NCBI GenBank assembly: GCA_964390195.1
Contig: CAYMHO010000004.1
Location: 1-64,000, forward strand
Source of the DNA: JALHQU01 sp964390195
GTDB taxonomy: Bacteria; Planctomycetota; Planctomycetia; Gemmatales; Gemmataceae
Direction: 5' to 3'
Length of the DNA stretch: 64,000 nucleotides
The position numbers and the translations under genes were made by a program. Below the pieces are notes generated by a model that saw only the letters and a program-made list of their open reading frames with translations, was not told the DNA's origin and searched no databases. This document shows, piece by piece, positions 53,103 through 60,917 of the stretch; position 1 is the first letter of the stretch; each line of letters opens with the position of its first letter.

Positions 53103-54221
53103 CTACTTCGTGCGCGGGGCCAGTTGCTTGCACAGCTCGCGGGCCAGGGTGCGGGCCGACTTCGCCACCCCGGACCCGCGGGCGACGACGGCCAGCGGCT
53201 CGCCGGCGGTCAGGGCGGCGTTCACCCCCGCCGGGTCGTCCGGGATCCACTCCTTCACCGGCACCTTCAACGCCTCCTCCACCTTCTTCCAGTTCAGGTG
53301 CCCGGCCTGCCCGTAGCGGTTGGCCACCAGCACCAGTTTGTCCGCCGGGGCGACGGCCAGTTTGCCGACCAGCCGGCGGGTCAGCCGCACGGCCGGCACG
53401 TCCTGCCGGGTGACCACCACCACCCGGTCGGCGTGAGACAGGAACTCCCCGTTCCCGTCGCCGACCCCGTGCCCCAGGTCGAGCACCACCCAGTCGAACC
53501 CCGCCCGCAGGACCGTCACCAGCCGGCGGGCGGCGGCCGCCGACACCGCCTTCGGGGCGAGCGTCTCCGGCTTGTACGCCAGCACCGCCACCCCGCCCTT
53601 GTGCTCGGTCGCCGCCGCCCGCGCCATCTGCGGGTCGGCGTCCTCGTTCCGGTCGATGAACTCGTCCAGCCCGTTCGCCGGGGTCAGGTTCAGGTCGAGC
53701 GCCAGTTCGGGCACCCCGGTGCCCAGTTCGGCCAGCGCCACCGACCCGGCCTTCTCCTCGGCCAGGGCGAACGCCAGGGCGGTGGACACGGTGGTCGCCC
53801 CGCTGCCCGGCTGGGCGGACACGACGGCGATCACCTTCCCCCGCTTCAGCGCGACCGTGCCCTCGTTCCCCAGCGTGGCGACGGCGACGGGCAACTGGTC
53901 GCCCAGCCGGTCCACGTCCAGGTACCGCCGCGCGCCGGCGGTCATCGCCCGCTGCACCAGCTCGGCGTCGGCCATCGGGCCGACCGCCACCGCCACCGTG
54001 TCGGCCACCGCCGCCGCCCGCCCGAGGGCGGCCAGCCCGTCCGTTGGGTCGTCGGCCAGCGCCACCAGCACCACCCGGGCGGCCGGCTCGCGGGCCAGGC
54101 GGGTGGGCAGGTGGGCGATCTCCCCGCAGTCGGACTGGTCGCACTCCAGCCCGGCGGCCAGGGCCGCCACCCGGCACCTCTCGCGGTCAGCCGGGCGGTC
54201 GGCGGCTACGATCACACGCAT
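53103..54221 (-). CDS. tadZ: Tad pilus localisation protein TadZ/CpaE
   Basis: A 372-residue CpaE/TadZ protein. Residues 1-115 resemble an atypical receiver-like domain (VIVAADRPADRERCRVAALAAGL). Residues about 128-350 are a MinD/ParA-like ATPase fold. The P-loop is degenerate: SAQPGSGATT (about 135-144) lacks both the signature lysine and the catalytic P-loop lysine of KGGxGKTT. Known TadZ/CpaE proteins also have atypical P-loops and act as polar localisation factors. Order and length support the call. Confidence 0.88.
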   Translation of the reverse strand: MRVIVAADRPADRERCRVAALAAGLECDQSDCGEIAHLPTRLAREPAARVVLVALADDPTDGLAALGRAAAVADTVAVAVGPMADAELVQRAMTAGARRYLDVDRLGDQLPVAVATLGNEGTVALKRGKVIAVVSAQPGSGATTVSTALAFALAEEKAGSVALAELGTGVPELALDLNLTPANGLDEFIDRNEDADPQMARAAATEHKGGVAVLAYKPETLAPKAVSAAAARRLVTVLRAGFDWVVLDLGHGVGDGNGEFLSHADRVVVVTRQDVPAVRLTRRLVGKLAVAPADKLVLVANRYGQAGHLNWKKVEEALKVPVKEWIPDDPAGVNAALTAGEPLAVVARGSGVAKSARTLARELCKQLAPRTK

Positions 54222-54270
54222 CGGGTCATCCTAATCGGGCGAACAAAGTCAAAGCTCAATGGCCGCACGT

Positions 54271-55485
54271 CTACCCGCCGATTCGCACACGGCCGACGGT
54301 GCGGTCGTACGGCGGGCGGTCCGGGCGGGTGACGGCCGTCGGGGTGGCCACCACCGCCGGCTGGAGGGTGAGCAGGACGGCCCCGGTCCCCTTCTCCCGC
54401 TCGGCGGCCACCACGCGGGCGGCGGTGAACCCGACCAGCACCGCCCGCCCGTCGTCGTCGAACGCGGCGAACACCGGCCACACGCGGGCCTCCCCGGTGC
54501 GGGCCAACTGGCGGAACCGGCCGAGGGGCAAATCCCCGTCGTCGTCACCCCCGTCCTCGTCGTCCTTCCCTTTCCCCTTGCCCTTGTCATCCTCGTCGTC
54601 GTCCCGGCGGTCGCACCCGCCTGGATCCCCGTGGGCGTGCTGCCCCTTGTCGTCGCACAGGCTGACCTCCCCGCCGTGCTTGTGCAGGTCGGCGGCCGAC
54701 ACCCCGGTGGCGATCTGCCGCAGCAGCCCCGCACGGTCGGCGTCGCCGAACCGCACCGGGAACCCGCACACCGCCCCGTCGCCCTTCTCCTTCTGCCACC
54801 CGACCCGCACCACCACCTCGGGCAGGCCGTCGCGGCCGGGCACCCACACCGGCTGGCCGTCGGCCCGCGCCCACTTGTCCTTGCCGGCGGCGACCGCCTT
54901 CCCCCAGGCCGGGCGGTCGGTGTCGTGTGCTCCATCGTAGAGCGCGATCGGCATCAGGGGGGCGGGGCGGTCGGGCAGGGGGCGGAACCCGCACACGTGC
55001 CGGTCGAAGATGGCGGTCACGCGGGTGAACGCGCACTCCCCGCGGAACGGGTGCCGGGCGGTCAGCCGGACGGCGTCGAGTTTGCCCAGCTCGTGCCCGG
55101 TCGGGTCCTTCGGCAGCGGGCGGAACTGCCCGTCCACCCCGTCGGCCGGGTCGTGGGACCCGAACAGCAGGTCGCCGGGCTGGTCCCCCTTCGGCGGGTG
55201 GATGGCCAGCCGCTTGCCCTCGACCAGGTTCCGCTGCCCGACCCCGTCGGCGACGGCCCGCGCCCGCTCCAGGACGGGGCGGATGCGGTCGGGGTCGTCG
55301 GTCAGCAGGGCGTCGTCGGCCAACTCACCGGCGGCGGCGAGGGCGGAAGCGACGGCCGCGTTCCGCAACTCGGTGGCGGTGTCCCGCTGGCGGACGAACA
55401 CCAGCACCAGCACCACCGCGCCGAGCATCACCGGCAGGGCGAGCAGGGCGAACAGGCTGGCCTGACCGGGGCGGCGGGTGCGCAT
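54271..55485 (-). CDS. TadG-like pilus-associated membrane protein
   Basis: A 404-residue protein. The N-terminus RRPGQASLFALLALPVMLGAVVLVLVFV is the Tad-G-type anchoring helix, followed by a large extracytoplasmic part. It contains a striking acidic/lysine stretch (about 295-325, DDDEDDKGKGKGKDDEDGGDDDGD in several pieces) and six cysteines. No von Willebrand domain typical of longer TadG proteins was seen. It lies between cpaB and tadZ. A minor pilin or adhesin role is plausible. Confidence 0.72.
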   Translation of the reverse strand: MRTRRPGQASLFALLALPVMLGAVVLVLVFVRQRDTATELRNAAVASALAAAGELADDALLTDDPDRIRPVLERARAVADGVGQRNLVEGKRLAIHPPKGDQPGDLLFGSHDPADGVDGQFRPLPKDPTGHELGKLDAVRLTARHPFRGECAFTRVTAIFDRHVCGFRPLPDRPAPLMPIALYDGAHDTDRPAWGKAVAAGKDKWARADGQPVWVPGRDGLPEVVVRVGWQKEKGDGAVCGFPVRFGDADRAGLLRQIATGVSAADLHKHGGEVSLCDDKGQHAHGDPGGCDRRDDDEDDKGKGKGKDDEDGGDDDGDLPLGRFRQLARTGEARVWPVFAAFDDDGRAVLVGFTAARVVAAEREKGTGAVLLTLQPAVVATPTAVTRPDRPPYDRTVGRVRIGG

Positions 55486-55547
55486 GGGAGGGGATCGTGA
55501 GGCGGTTCAGGGGCCGATCCGAGTGAACAGCCCGCTCACGCGGGCTA

Positions 55548-56654
55548 CTACTTCCCGTACTTGTCATGACCGCAGTCGGCGCACTCCGCGTCGGCCCCTT
55601 TGCTCTTGGGCGAGGAGAACGAGTAGGCGGTGGGGGCGGGGGTCCGAGCCGGCGGGGCAGTCCCGTTCGGGTTATTGAGGGGGACGAGCGGGCCGCCGCC
55701 GTTCGGGTCGTACAGGGCGGGGGCGTACATGTCGGTGCCGTAGATGCGGCGGGTCATGACCGGCGACGGGGGCGGGGGCACCGGGGCCGGCGGCTTCAGG
55801 TTGAAGATCCGCATCAGGTCCGGGTCGCCGACGGTGTACACGCCGTCGTTGATCTTCTCCACCCGCTGGTTCTCCTCCCCGTACTCGCTGTTGCCGGGGA
55901 TGCTGAAGTCGTTGGGCGTCTTGAAGGTGGGGGCGGGGGCCGGCCGCAGGCTCAGTTCCCCGCGGTTGTCGGCGTACTCGATGACCGCCGCCCGGTACGG
56001 GTTGGCCTGGAGGGTGAAGCTGATCGGCTTGCCTTCCGGGTCGGTCTTGAGGACCGGCCAGATCGTGTTCCGCTTCATCACCACCTTGCACCCCTTGGCG
56101 ATGCAGGCGGAGGAAATGTTCTCGGTCTTGTCCTTCCCGTTCCCCAGGGTCGTCTTGCTGGTCAGCCACACGTCCACGTAATCGCCGAGGCGGATGGTAC
56201 CGCCGATCGAGTTTTCTTTGCTGATCAGCACGTTCACCGCCCGGAATCCGGCTTCCACGCGCTTGGTGTCGGTCGGACCAGGCGCCAGTTCGGGGTCTTC
56301 GAACATGTCATTCAGTAGGATCGACTCGGCGAAAATGTTCCGCTTCGGAATGCGGAGGGTGACGGCTGCGGCCGAGGCGGGCATGTACTTCGCCATGAAC
56401 TTGCCGGAGTCTTCCTTGTACCGCCGCTCCTCCTCGCCGGACAGTTGCCGTTCTTTGACCTGGACCATTTCCGGAGAGGTGGCGATACCCTCATACAGTG
56501 TCACCTTGCACACGAGCACCTTGATCACGACCGGCTTCTCGGCGACCACCGGAGGGTCTTTCTTGTCGAACAACCCGGCGTACCGTGCGCCGGCGACGGC
56601 CCCCAGCCCCAACAGCAGGGAGAGGGTGATGGCGAACAGGGTGCTGGCTCTCAT
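55548..56654 (-). CDS. cpaB: Flp pilus assembly protein CpaB/RcpC
   Basis: A 368-residue protein with an N-terminal membrane anchor (MRASTLFAITLSLLLGLGAVAGARYAG) and periplasmic SAF/beta-clip domain (IPKRNIFAESILLNDMF, TKRVEAGFRAVNVLISKENSIGGTIRLGDYVDVWLT), the hallmark of CpaB. The C-terminal 80 residues are Pro-rich and end in a CADCGH cysteine pair, an unusual extension. CpaB normally stabilises the secretin, which is not in this window. Confidence 0.9.
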   Translation of the reverse strand: MRASTLFAITLSLLLGLGAVAGARYAGLFDKKDPPVVAEKPVVIKVLVCKVTLYEGIATSPEMVQVKERQLSGEEERRYKEDSGKFMAKYMPASAAAVTLRIPKRNIFAESILLNDMFEDPELAPGPTDTKRVEAGFRAVNVLISKENSIGGTIRLGDYVDVWLTSKTTLGNGKDKTENISSACIAKGCKVVMKRNTIWPVLKTDPEGKPISFTLQANPYRAAVIEYADNRGELSLRPAPAPTFKTPNDFSIPGNSEYGEENQRVEKINDGVYTVGDPDLMRIFNLKPPAPVPPPPSPVMTRRIYGTDMYAPALYDPNGGGPLVPLNNPNGTAPPARTPAPTAYSFSSPKSKGADAECADCGHDKYGK

Positions 56655-56834
56655 GGTGGTGCTCGCGGGCGGTTGGGCGGAGCGGGGTGTCGTCGGGGGT
56701 TTGGGGGTGCGGCCGGCGGAATGGGGGCGACGGTCGCGGGTGACGGATTTACGGGGGCTGCCGGGGCGTTCTTGCTTGTGCCCTGGCCTCAAGGGTGGTC
56801 CGCTCTCTCCGAGAGCGGGATCCGAACCTGCTCG

Positions 56835-57320
56835 TTAGGGTGGTGCGCGCACTCCCAGAGCGGGAACACAAACCGCACTCGGCGATAGCGGCCCCCCCCA
56901 ATCTGCGGCGCACACCGCCCTCATCACGGTGCGGCCGATGAGCGTGTCGTCGCACAACTTCACCCCGCACGACCGCAGGACGCACGGGGCGGCGGCCTTC
57001 ACCGGCAGGTCGACCCGCACGTCCACCACGTCGCCCAGGTGGGCGTCGTGGCGGCGGTCGATCTTGATCTCGCAGGCCTCGAATTGCCGCTTGCCGAGGA
57101 CGGCCTTGACGGCCTCCTTGCAGTCGTCGTCCGAGCGGCCGACGGCGGCGGTGCGGCAGGCCAGCCCGCTCGCCTCGGCTACCCGCTGCTCGGCGGCGAT
57201 GATCATGGCGAACTCGACCAGCACGATCACCACCGTCAGGAGGACGGGGAGGACCAGCAGGGTTTCCAGCGTGGACCAACCGCGGCGGTTACTTCGCGGG
57301 TTCGGGCGTGGGCGAGTCAT
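56835..57320 (-). CDS. tadE: TadE-like pseudopilin
   Basis: A 161-residue protein with an N-terminal prepilin-type segment: RRGWSTLETLLVLPVLLTVVIVLVEFAMII, where a Gly at residue 14 is followed by Glu at +5. Six cysteines lie in the extracytoplasmic part. TadE-like proteins are pseudopilins processed by the prepilin peptidase. Its start overlaps the 3' end of the peptidase gene by 32 bp, indicating coupling. About 180 bp separate it from cpaB. Confidence 0.85.
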   Translation of the reverse strand: MTRPRPNPRSNRRGWSTLETLLVLPVLLTVVIVLVEFAMIIAAEQRVAEASGLACRTAAVGRSDDDCKEAVKAVLGKRQFEACEIKIDRRHDAHLGDVVDVRVDLPVKAAAPCVLRSCGVKLCDDTLIGRTVMRAVCAADWGGPLSPSAVCVPALGVRAPP

Positions 57321-58041
57321 TGGTCTTGGCTCCAGTGTTCACCGGCGGAACCTGTGCCGGGCGTGGTTGGAGGTTCAGATCATAGCGGTAGAAAAAGGCG
57401 GCGGTCAGAATGACTGCGACAGCGATCGGCAGCGAGTAAGTGACTCGCATCTTGGCATTCGGTTTGCCCGAGGGGTCGGCCGTACGGGTGTTCGGGTTGG
57501 ACCGTTTCAACTGTTTGGCTGCTGCATGTACACGGCTTGGGCTGAGGCCCTTGCTAATCAACTTCGCGAGTGTCCAGATGAGCAAGGCACCGACCGAAAC
57601 CAGCCAGGCAACGATGAGGTGAGGGACACCGAGCCACCCGCCGAGGGCAGCGAACAACTTCACATCCCCACCTCCCACCATCCCGATCATCCACAGCAGG
57701 AAGAACACCCCGAACCCGAGCACAAAGCCACCAACCCCGAACAGCAATCCGTCGAGGCCACCGAGCCAGGGGTTCCCGGTGATGTCCAACACCCATCCCA
57801 AATGACCCTCACCGGCCTGCCAGGCCCCGCGTACCACGTTCAAGATCAACCCGACAGCCAACATGCTAACCACGAGAGGATTTCGAACCTTGCCCGTCTT
57901 GGTGTCCGTGTAGGCCGCGATTCCCACGGCCACCGATAGCAGCCCCATCGAAGTCCAGGCGAAACCAACATTCGGGAAGAACTCATACTTGACCAGGAGT
58001 GGGGCGAGCAGGTTGGTTGTCACGGCACTCCTCGTCGTCAA
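57289..58041 (-). CDS. Prepilin peptidase (TadV/CpaA, A24 family)
   Basis: A 250-residue membrane aspartic protease. Catalytic Asp residues are in AAYTDTKTGKVRN (Asp about 46) and in GGGDVKLFAALGGWLG (Asp about 126, the GxGD motif). The first 140 residues match the CpaA/TadV core; a further 110 residues with another helix (SLPIAVAVILTAAFFYR) and a Pro-rich tail form an extension. It cleaves the leader of Flp pilin and TadE. It is separated from flp by a terminator-like hairpin. Confidence 0.92.
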   Translation of the reverse strand: MTTRSAVTTNLLAPLLVKYEFFPNVGFAWTSMGLLSVAVGIAAYTDTKTGKVRNPLVVSMLAVGLILNVVRGAWQAGEGHLGWVLDITGNPWLGGLDGLLFGVGGFVLGFGVFFLLWMIGMVGGGDVKLFAALGGWLGVPHLIVAWLVSVGALLIWTLAKLISKGLSPSRVHAAAKQLKRSNPNTRTADPSGKPNAKMRVTYSLPIAVAVILTAAFFYRYDLNLQPRPAQVPPVNTGAKTNDSPTPEPAK

Positions 58042-58094
58042 TCCGCGGAATCAGGTTTGTGGCCGGAGCGTACAGAACAGGTCTACCTAATGAA

Positions 58095-58127
58095 ATCGGG
58101 TCCTGAGCCGGAGGCTCAGAACCCGAT
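58095..58127 (-). terminator. Hairpin between flp and the prepilin peptidase gene
   Basis: Stem ATCGGGT(C)CTGAGCC / GGCTCAG(A)ACCCGAT with a 4-nt loop, located about 30 bp after the flp stop. It probably lowers transcription beyond the highly expressed pilin gene into the rest of the Tad locus. Confidence 0.7.
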
Positions 58128-58153
58128 CCTGGGTCAGTTCAGACCCGTCGCGA

Positions 58154-58459
58154 TCACGGGCAGGCGGCCAGGCTGGCGTCGCTGACAGCGGCGTCGGTCG
58201 GGCTGGTGGTGGTGTTCTTCTCGTCGGCGTCGGTCACGGTGCTGCCGTTGGTGCTGGCGCAGCCCATCCAGGTCAGCCCGTCGAAGCTGTACGCTTGGCT
58301 CAGGCCGGTGATGGCGTTGCCCAGTTCAGCGTACTCGGCGACGAGGCTGTTCTTCACAGCCACGAAGCCGACGATCAGGCCGAGACCGACGATCGTGGCG
58401 GCCAGCAGGTACTCGAGGGCCACGATCCCTTGCTCATCGCTCCACAGTTTCTTCAGCAT
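58154..58459 (-). CDS. flp: Flp-type major pilin
   Basis: A 101-residue pilin, first gene of the Tad locus. The prepilin motif is DEQGIVALEYLLAATIVG: cleavage after Gly 11 leaves Ile 12 with Glu at +5, as Flp pilins require. A strong hydrophobic helix follows. The C-terminal 45 residues (MGCASTNGSTVT...SLAACP) with a Cys pair are longer than in the short Flp pilins of Aggregatibacter or Caulobacter. A perfect Shine-Dalgarno AGGAGGT lies at 58466-58472, 6 nt before the ATG. Confidence 0.92.
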   Translation of the reverse strand: MLKKLWSDEQGIVALEYLLAATIVGLGLIVGFVAVKNSLVAEYAELGNAITGLSQAYSFDGLTWMGCASTNGSTVTDADEKNTTTSPTDAAVSDASLAACP

Positions 58460-59574
58460 GGAAGAACCTCCTAAACCGGACGGGTGTCTGGGCGACCCTG
58501 GGCTCGTTACCCCACAAGCCAGAAGCAGGGGCCACAACCGAACGGTACTCCTGACGGAGTGCGGTGCATCGGGGAGGGCAGTTGCAGCCTCACAGTCTCA
58601 AGCGAAGGTTTTTCGGTCAATTCCGGTGTCCGAGAGTCGGCTGTACTTGCCAGATTCTCCGACAGTCCGTAAGCGACTCCGAAAAACCACGCGAAACTCG
58701 GTTGCAACCCCAGTCAACCCGATCTATTCTTCTTTTAAGGACAGGCGGTGCTGATTAACTACCCCAAAACCTCCTGGTCGGTGCCGCCTGTCCTTTTACT
58801 CTCCACTTCGCCTTGTTTCTTTTGTCGTCTCTCGCTTTACGAGTGACCTCATCCGCGAGTTCACCTGTTCGTCGCCCGCACACGAGATTTCCACCGGACC
58901 CTGACTCGCCACACTCACCGAGTTCTGAACACTCGCGGTGTTTCGTTGTTCCGCGGGTCGGGCGAAGATCGACAGCGATTCCCTTGATTCCGCTTTCGAG
59001 CTGTCAGCCCGTACCAGGAACTTTGTACTCCCAGTTGCCGGTGGAGTCCAACTCTGTTACGGCTGCGGGTTGAAAAATCTTTCACCACTCGCAGCGCGAA
59101 TCGCAGCGGGAAATCGGGTTGAGAGGGAGTCCGCGAGAAGACGCCGAACTGTGAGCTGCATGAGTCCATTCAGGCAGAGGGGTCCGGGCGTCGAGCGATC
59201 TCCGTCCGCGGGCCGATTTTTACTGTGGTGGGGAGTTTAATGGCTCCCACTACCCTCTGCAAGTGAAAAAACCCCGTCTCGGCTCAATTGTCGCCGGTTG
59301 TTTTGTGTGTTTTCCCGCCCGATTCGGGAACCGCGTCCTAAACTGCTCACTTTCTAGCTGTTGCGCGCCTCTCGCCGGGCAAGAATGATTGCCTTCCCGT
59401 CACCAAATGGCGGATTTTTTTTCGGTTTTCCGCGCGAAAATTGACGACTTCTTCGACACAGGCCGCCCAATCGGACGGGCCGAAGCGGCGGATTTCCCCA
59501 CAACCCCCAGGGTGAAAACGGCACGGCCCAGGGAATCCCCTGGGCCGCGGCGTTTGACCCGATAGGCGGGCGGC
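58460..59574. other. 1.1-kb gene-free, structured intergenic region
   Basis: No convincing gene on either strand; its composition is clearly less GC-rich than the flanks. It includes several hairpins: GGTTTTTCGG/CCGAAAAACC at 58607-58616 and 58679-58688, with an inner stem TGTCCGAGA/TCTCCGACA; AAGGACAGGCGG/CCGCCTGTCCTT at 58737-58748 and 58784-58795; and a GTGGGGAG/GGCTCCCAC hairpin at about 59232-59254. It should contain the flp promoter and a leader RNA. Confidence 0.6.
59524..59547 (-). terminator. Terminator-like hairpin after gspF
   Basis: A 10-bp perfect stem CGGCCCAGGG/CCCTGGGCCG with an AATC loop (59524-59547). On the minus strand it lies about 28 bp after the gspF stop, followed by a short run of T. 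Confidence 0.65.
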
Positions 59575-60795
59575 TCAACCCCGCACCGTCTCACCCATGC
59601 GGAAGATGGGCAGCAGCAGCCCGAGGACGACGACCAGCACCACCCCGGCCATCAGGAAGAGCATCATCGGTTCGATCAGTTTGACGACCAGTTCCAGGGT
59701 GCGGGTGGTCCGTCGCTCCAGGCTGTCGGACACCTTGAGGAGCACCTTTTCCAGGTTGTTCGACTCCTCGGCGATGGCGATCATCTCGACCACGTCGGTC
59801 GGGAAGTGGCGGTTGCGGCGGAGCGGGTCGGCCAGCTTCTGGCCGGCGGTGATGTTCTCGGCCGACTGCTCGATGGCCTTGACGATCACCCGGTTGCCGG
59901 CGGAGTCCTTGGCGATGCCGAGGGCCTTCAGGATGGGGATGCCGTTGGCCAGCATGGTGCCCAGGATGCGGGTGAAACGGGCGAGGGCCAGCCCGCGGAA
60001 CAGGCTGCCGGCGATGGGGATCCGCAGCTTCACGTTGTCCATGATCCACCGCCCGGACTCGGTCCGCGCCCACATCAGGAAGCCGACGACGGCGGCGACG
60101 ACGCCGACGAGGATGACGGGCAGCCAGATGGGGCTGGTGAGCACGTGGCTGACGTCGAGCAGCACCTGGGTGATGGCCGGCATGCGGTTCTTCTTTTTCA
60201 GCCCCTCGAACACCGGCTCGAACTTGGGGACGAAGACGGTGATGAGGATGAACAGGACGGCGGTGCCGGCGACCAGCAGGAAGGCCGGGTAGGCCATCGC
60301 CCCGATCACCTTGCCCTTCATCTCCTCCTGGTGCTCGACGAAGGCGGCGGTGCGGGAGAGGACGTCCTCCAGGAACCCGCCCTCCTGCCCGGCCCGCACC
60401 ATGCTCACCACCAGCTCGTTGAACACCATCGGGTGCTTGGCCATCGCCTGGGCCAGCCCGGTCCCCTCGGCCACGTTCATCCGCACGTCCCGCATGACCG
60501 CCTGCAGCCGCTTGTTGGTGGTCGCCCGCTCGAGCAGTTCGAGCGACCGCAGGAGGGGCACCCCGGCCCCGAGCAGGTCGGCCAACTGGCCGTACATGGT
60601 GGCCAGTTCCCGCCCGCTCACCCCGCCGAACAGGGTGAACCCGCCGCCGCCGGTGCCGGCGGCCATGGCGATGTTGATGGGGAACAGGCCCTTGGCGTCG
60701 AGCAGGGCGGCGGCCTCCCGCTCGGTGCCGGCGGTGACGGTGCCGTAGCTCTTGACGCCGGCGCCGGACAGGGCGGTGTAGCTGAAGTCGGGCAT
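59575..60795 (-). CDS. gspF: Type II secretion/type IV pilus inner-membrane protein GspF/PilC
   Basis: A 406-residue platform protein. It has two T2SF domains (about 70-190 and 275-395) each with the motif GTGLAQAMAKHPMVFNELVVSMVRAGQEGG or the equivalent second copy, separated by helices (FLLVAGTAVLFILITVFVPKF, WLPVILVGVVAAVVGFLMWAR, LIEPMMLFLMAGVVLVVVLGLLLPIF). It starts with ATG at 60795. It is downstream of gspE on the same strand, across a long inverted repeat. It recruits the pilin or pseudopilin to the ATPase. Confidence 0.94.
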   Translation of the reverse strand: MPDFSYTALSGAGVKSYGTVTAGTEREAAALLDAKGLFPINIAMAAGTGGGGFTLFGGVSGRELATMYGQLADLLGAGVPLLRSLELLERATTNKRLQAVMRDVRMNVAEGTGLAQAMAKHPMVFNELVVSMVRAGQEGGFLEDVLSRTAAFVEHQEEMKGKVIGAMAYPAFLLVAGTAVLFILITVFVPKFEPVFEGLKKKNRMPAITQVLLDVSHVLTSPIWLPVILVGVVAAVVGFLMWARTESGRWIMDNVKLRIPIAGSLFRGLALARFTRILGTMLANGIPILKALGIAKDSAGNRVIVKAIEQSAENITAGQKLADPLRRNRHFPTDVVEMIAIAEESNNLEKVLLKVSDSLERRTTRTLELVVKLIEPMMLFLMAGVVLVVVLGLLLPIFRMGETVRG

Positions 60796-60800
60796 CTGTC

Positions 60801-60917
60801 AGTTCCGAGTTCCGAGTTCCGGGTTGAGAGCAGAGCCACCGTCAACGGTTCCGAAGAGCCACCGCGTCCGACTCCGCGGGTTCTCTACTCGGAACCCGGA
60901 ACTCGGAACTCGGAACT
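60801..60917. repeat. Inverted repeat of tandem GGAACTC units between gspE and gspF
   Basis: Perfect 25-bp arms at 60801-60825 and 60893-60917 built of repeated CCGAGTT/GGAACTC heptamers, with a loop of 67 bp. The right arm overlaps the stop codon of gspE (60916-60918). A hairpin within the loop (ACTCCGCGGGTT) is possible. Confidence 0.85.

Noticed and set aside
58607..58795. Known riboswitch or housekeeping RNA (c-di-GMP switch, 6S, tmRNA, SRP RNA)
   Set aside because: The hairpins lack the conserved core sequences I know for these classes; left as an unassigned structured region.
58813..59594. Several short open frames in the region upstream of flp
   Set aside because: They are 60-100 codons, overlap each other on both strands, lack ribosome-binding sites and show no conserved motifs.
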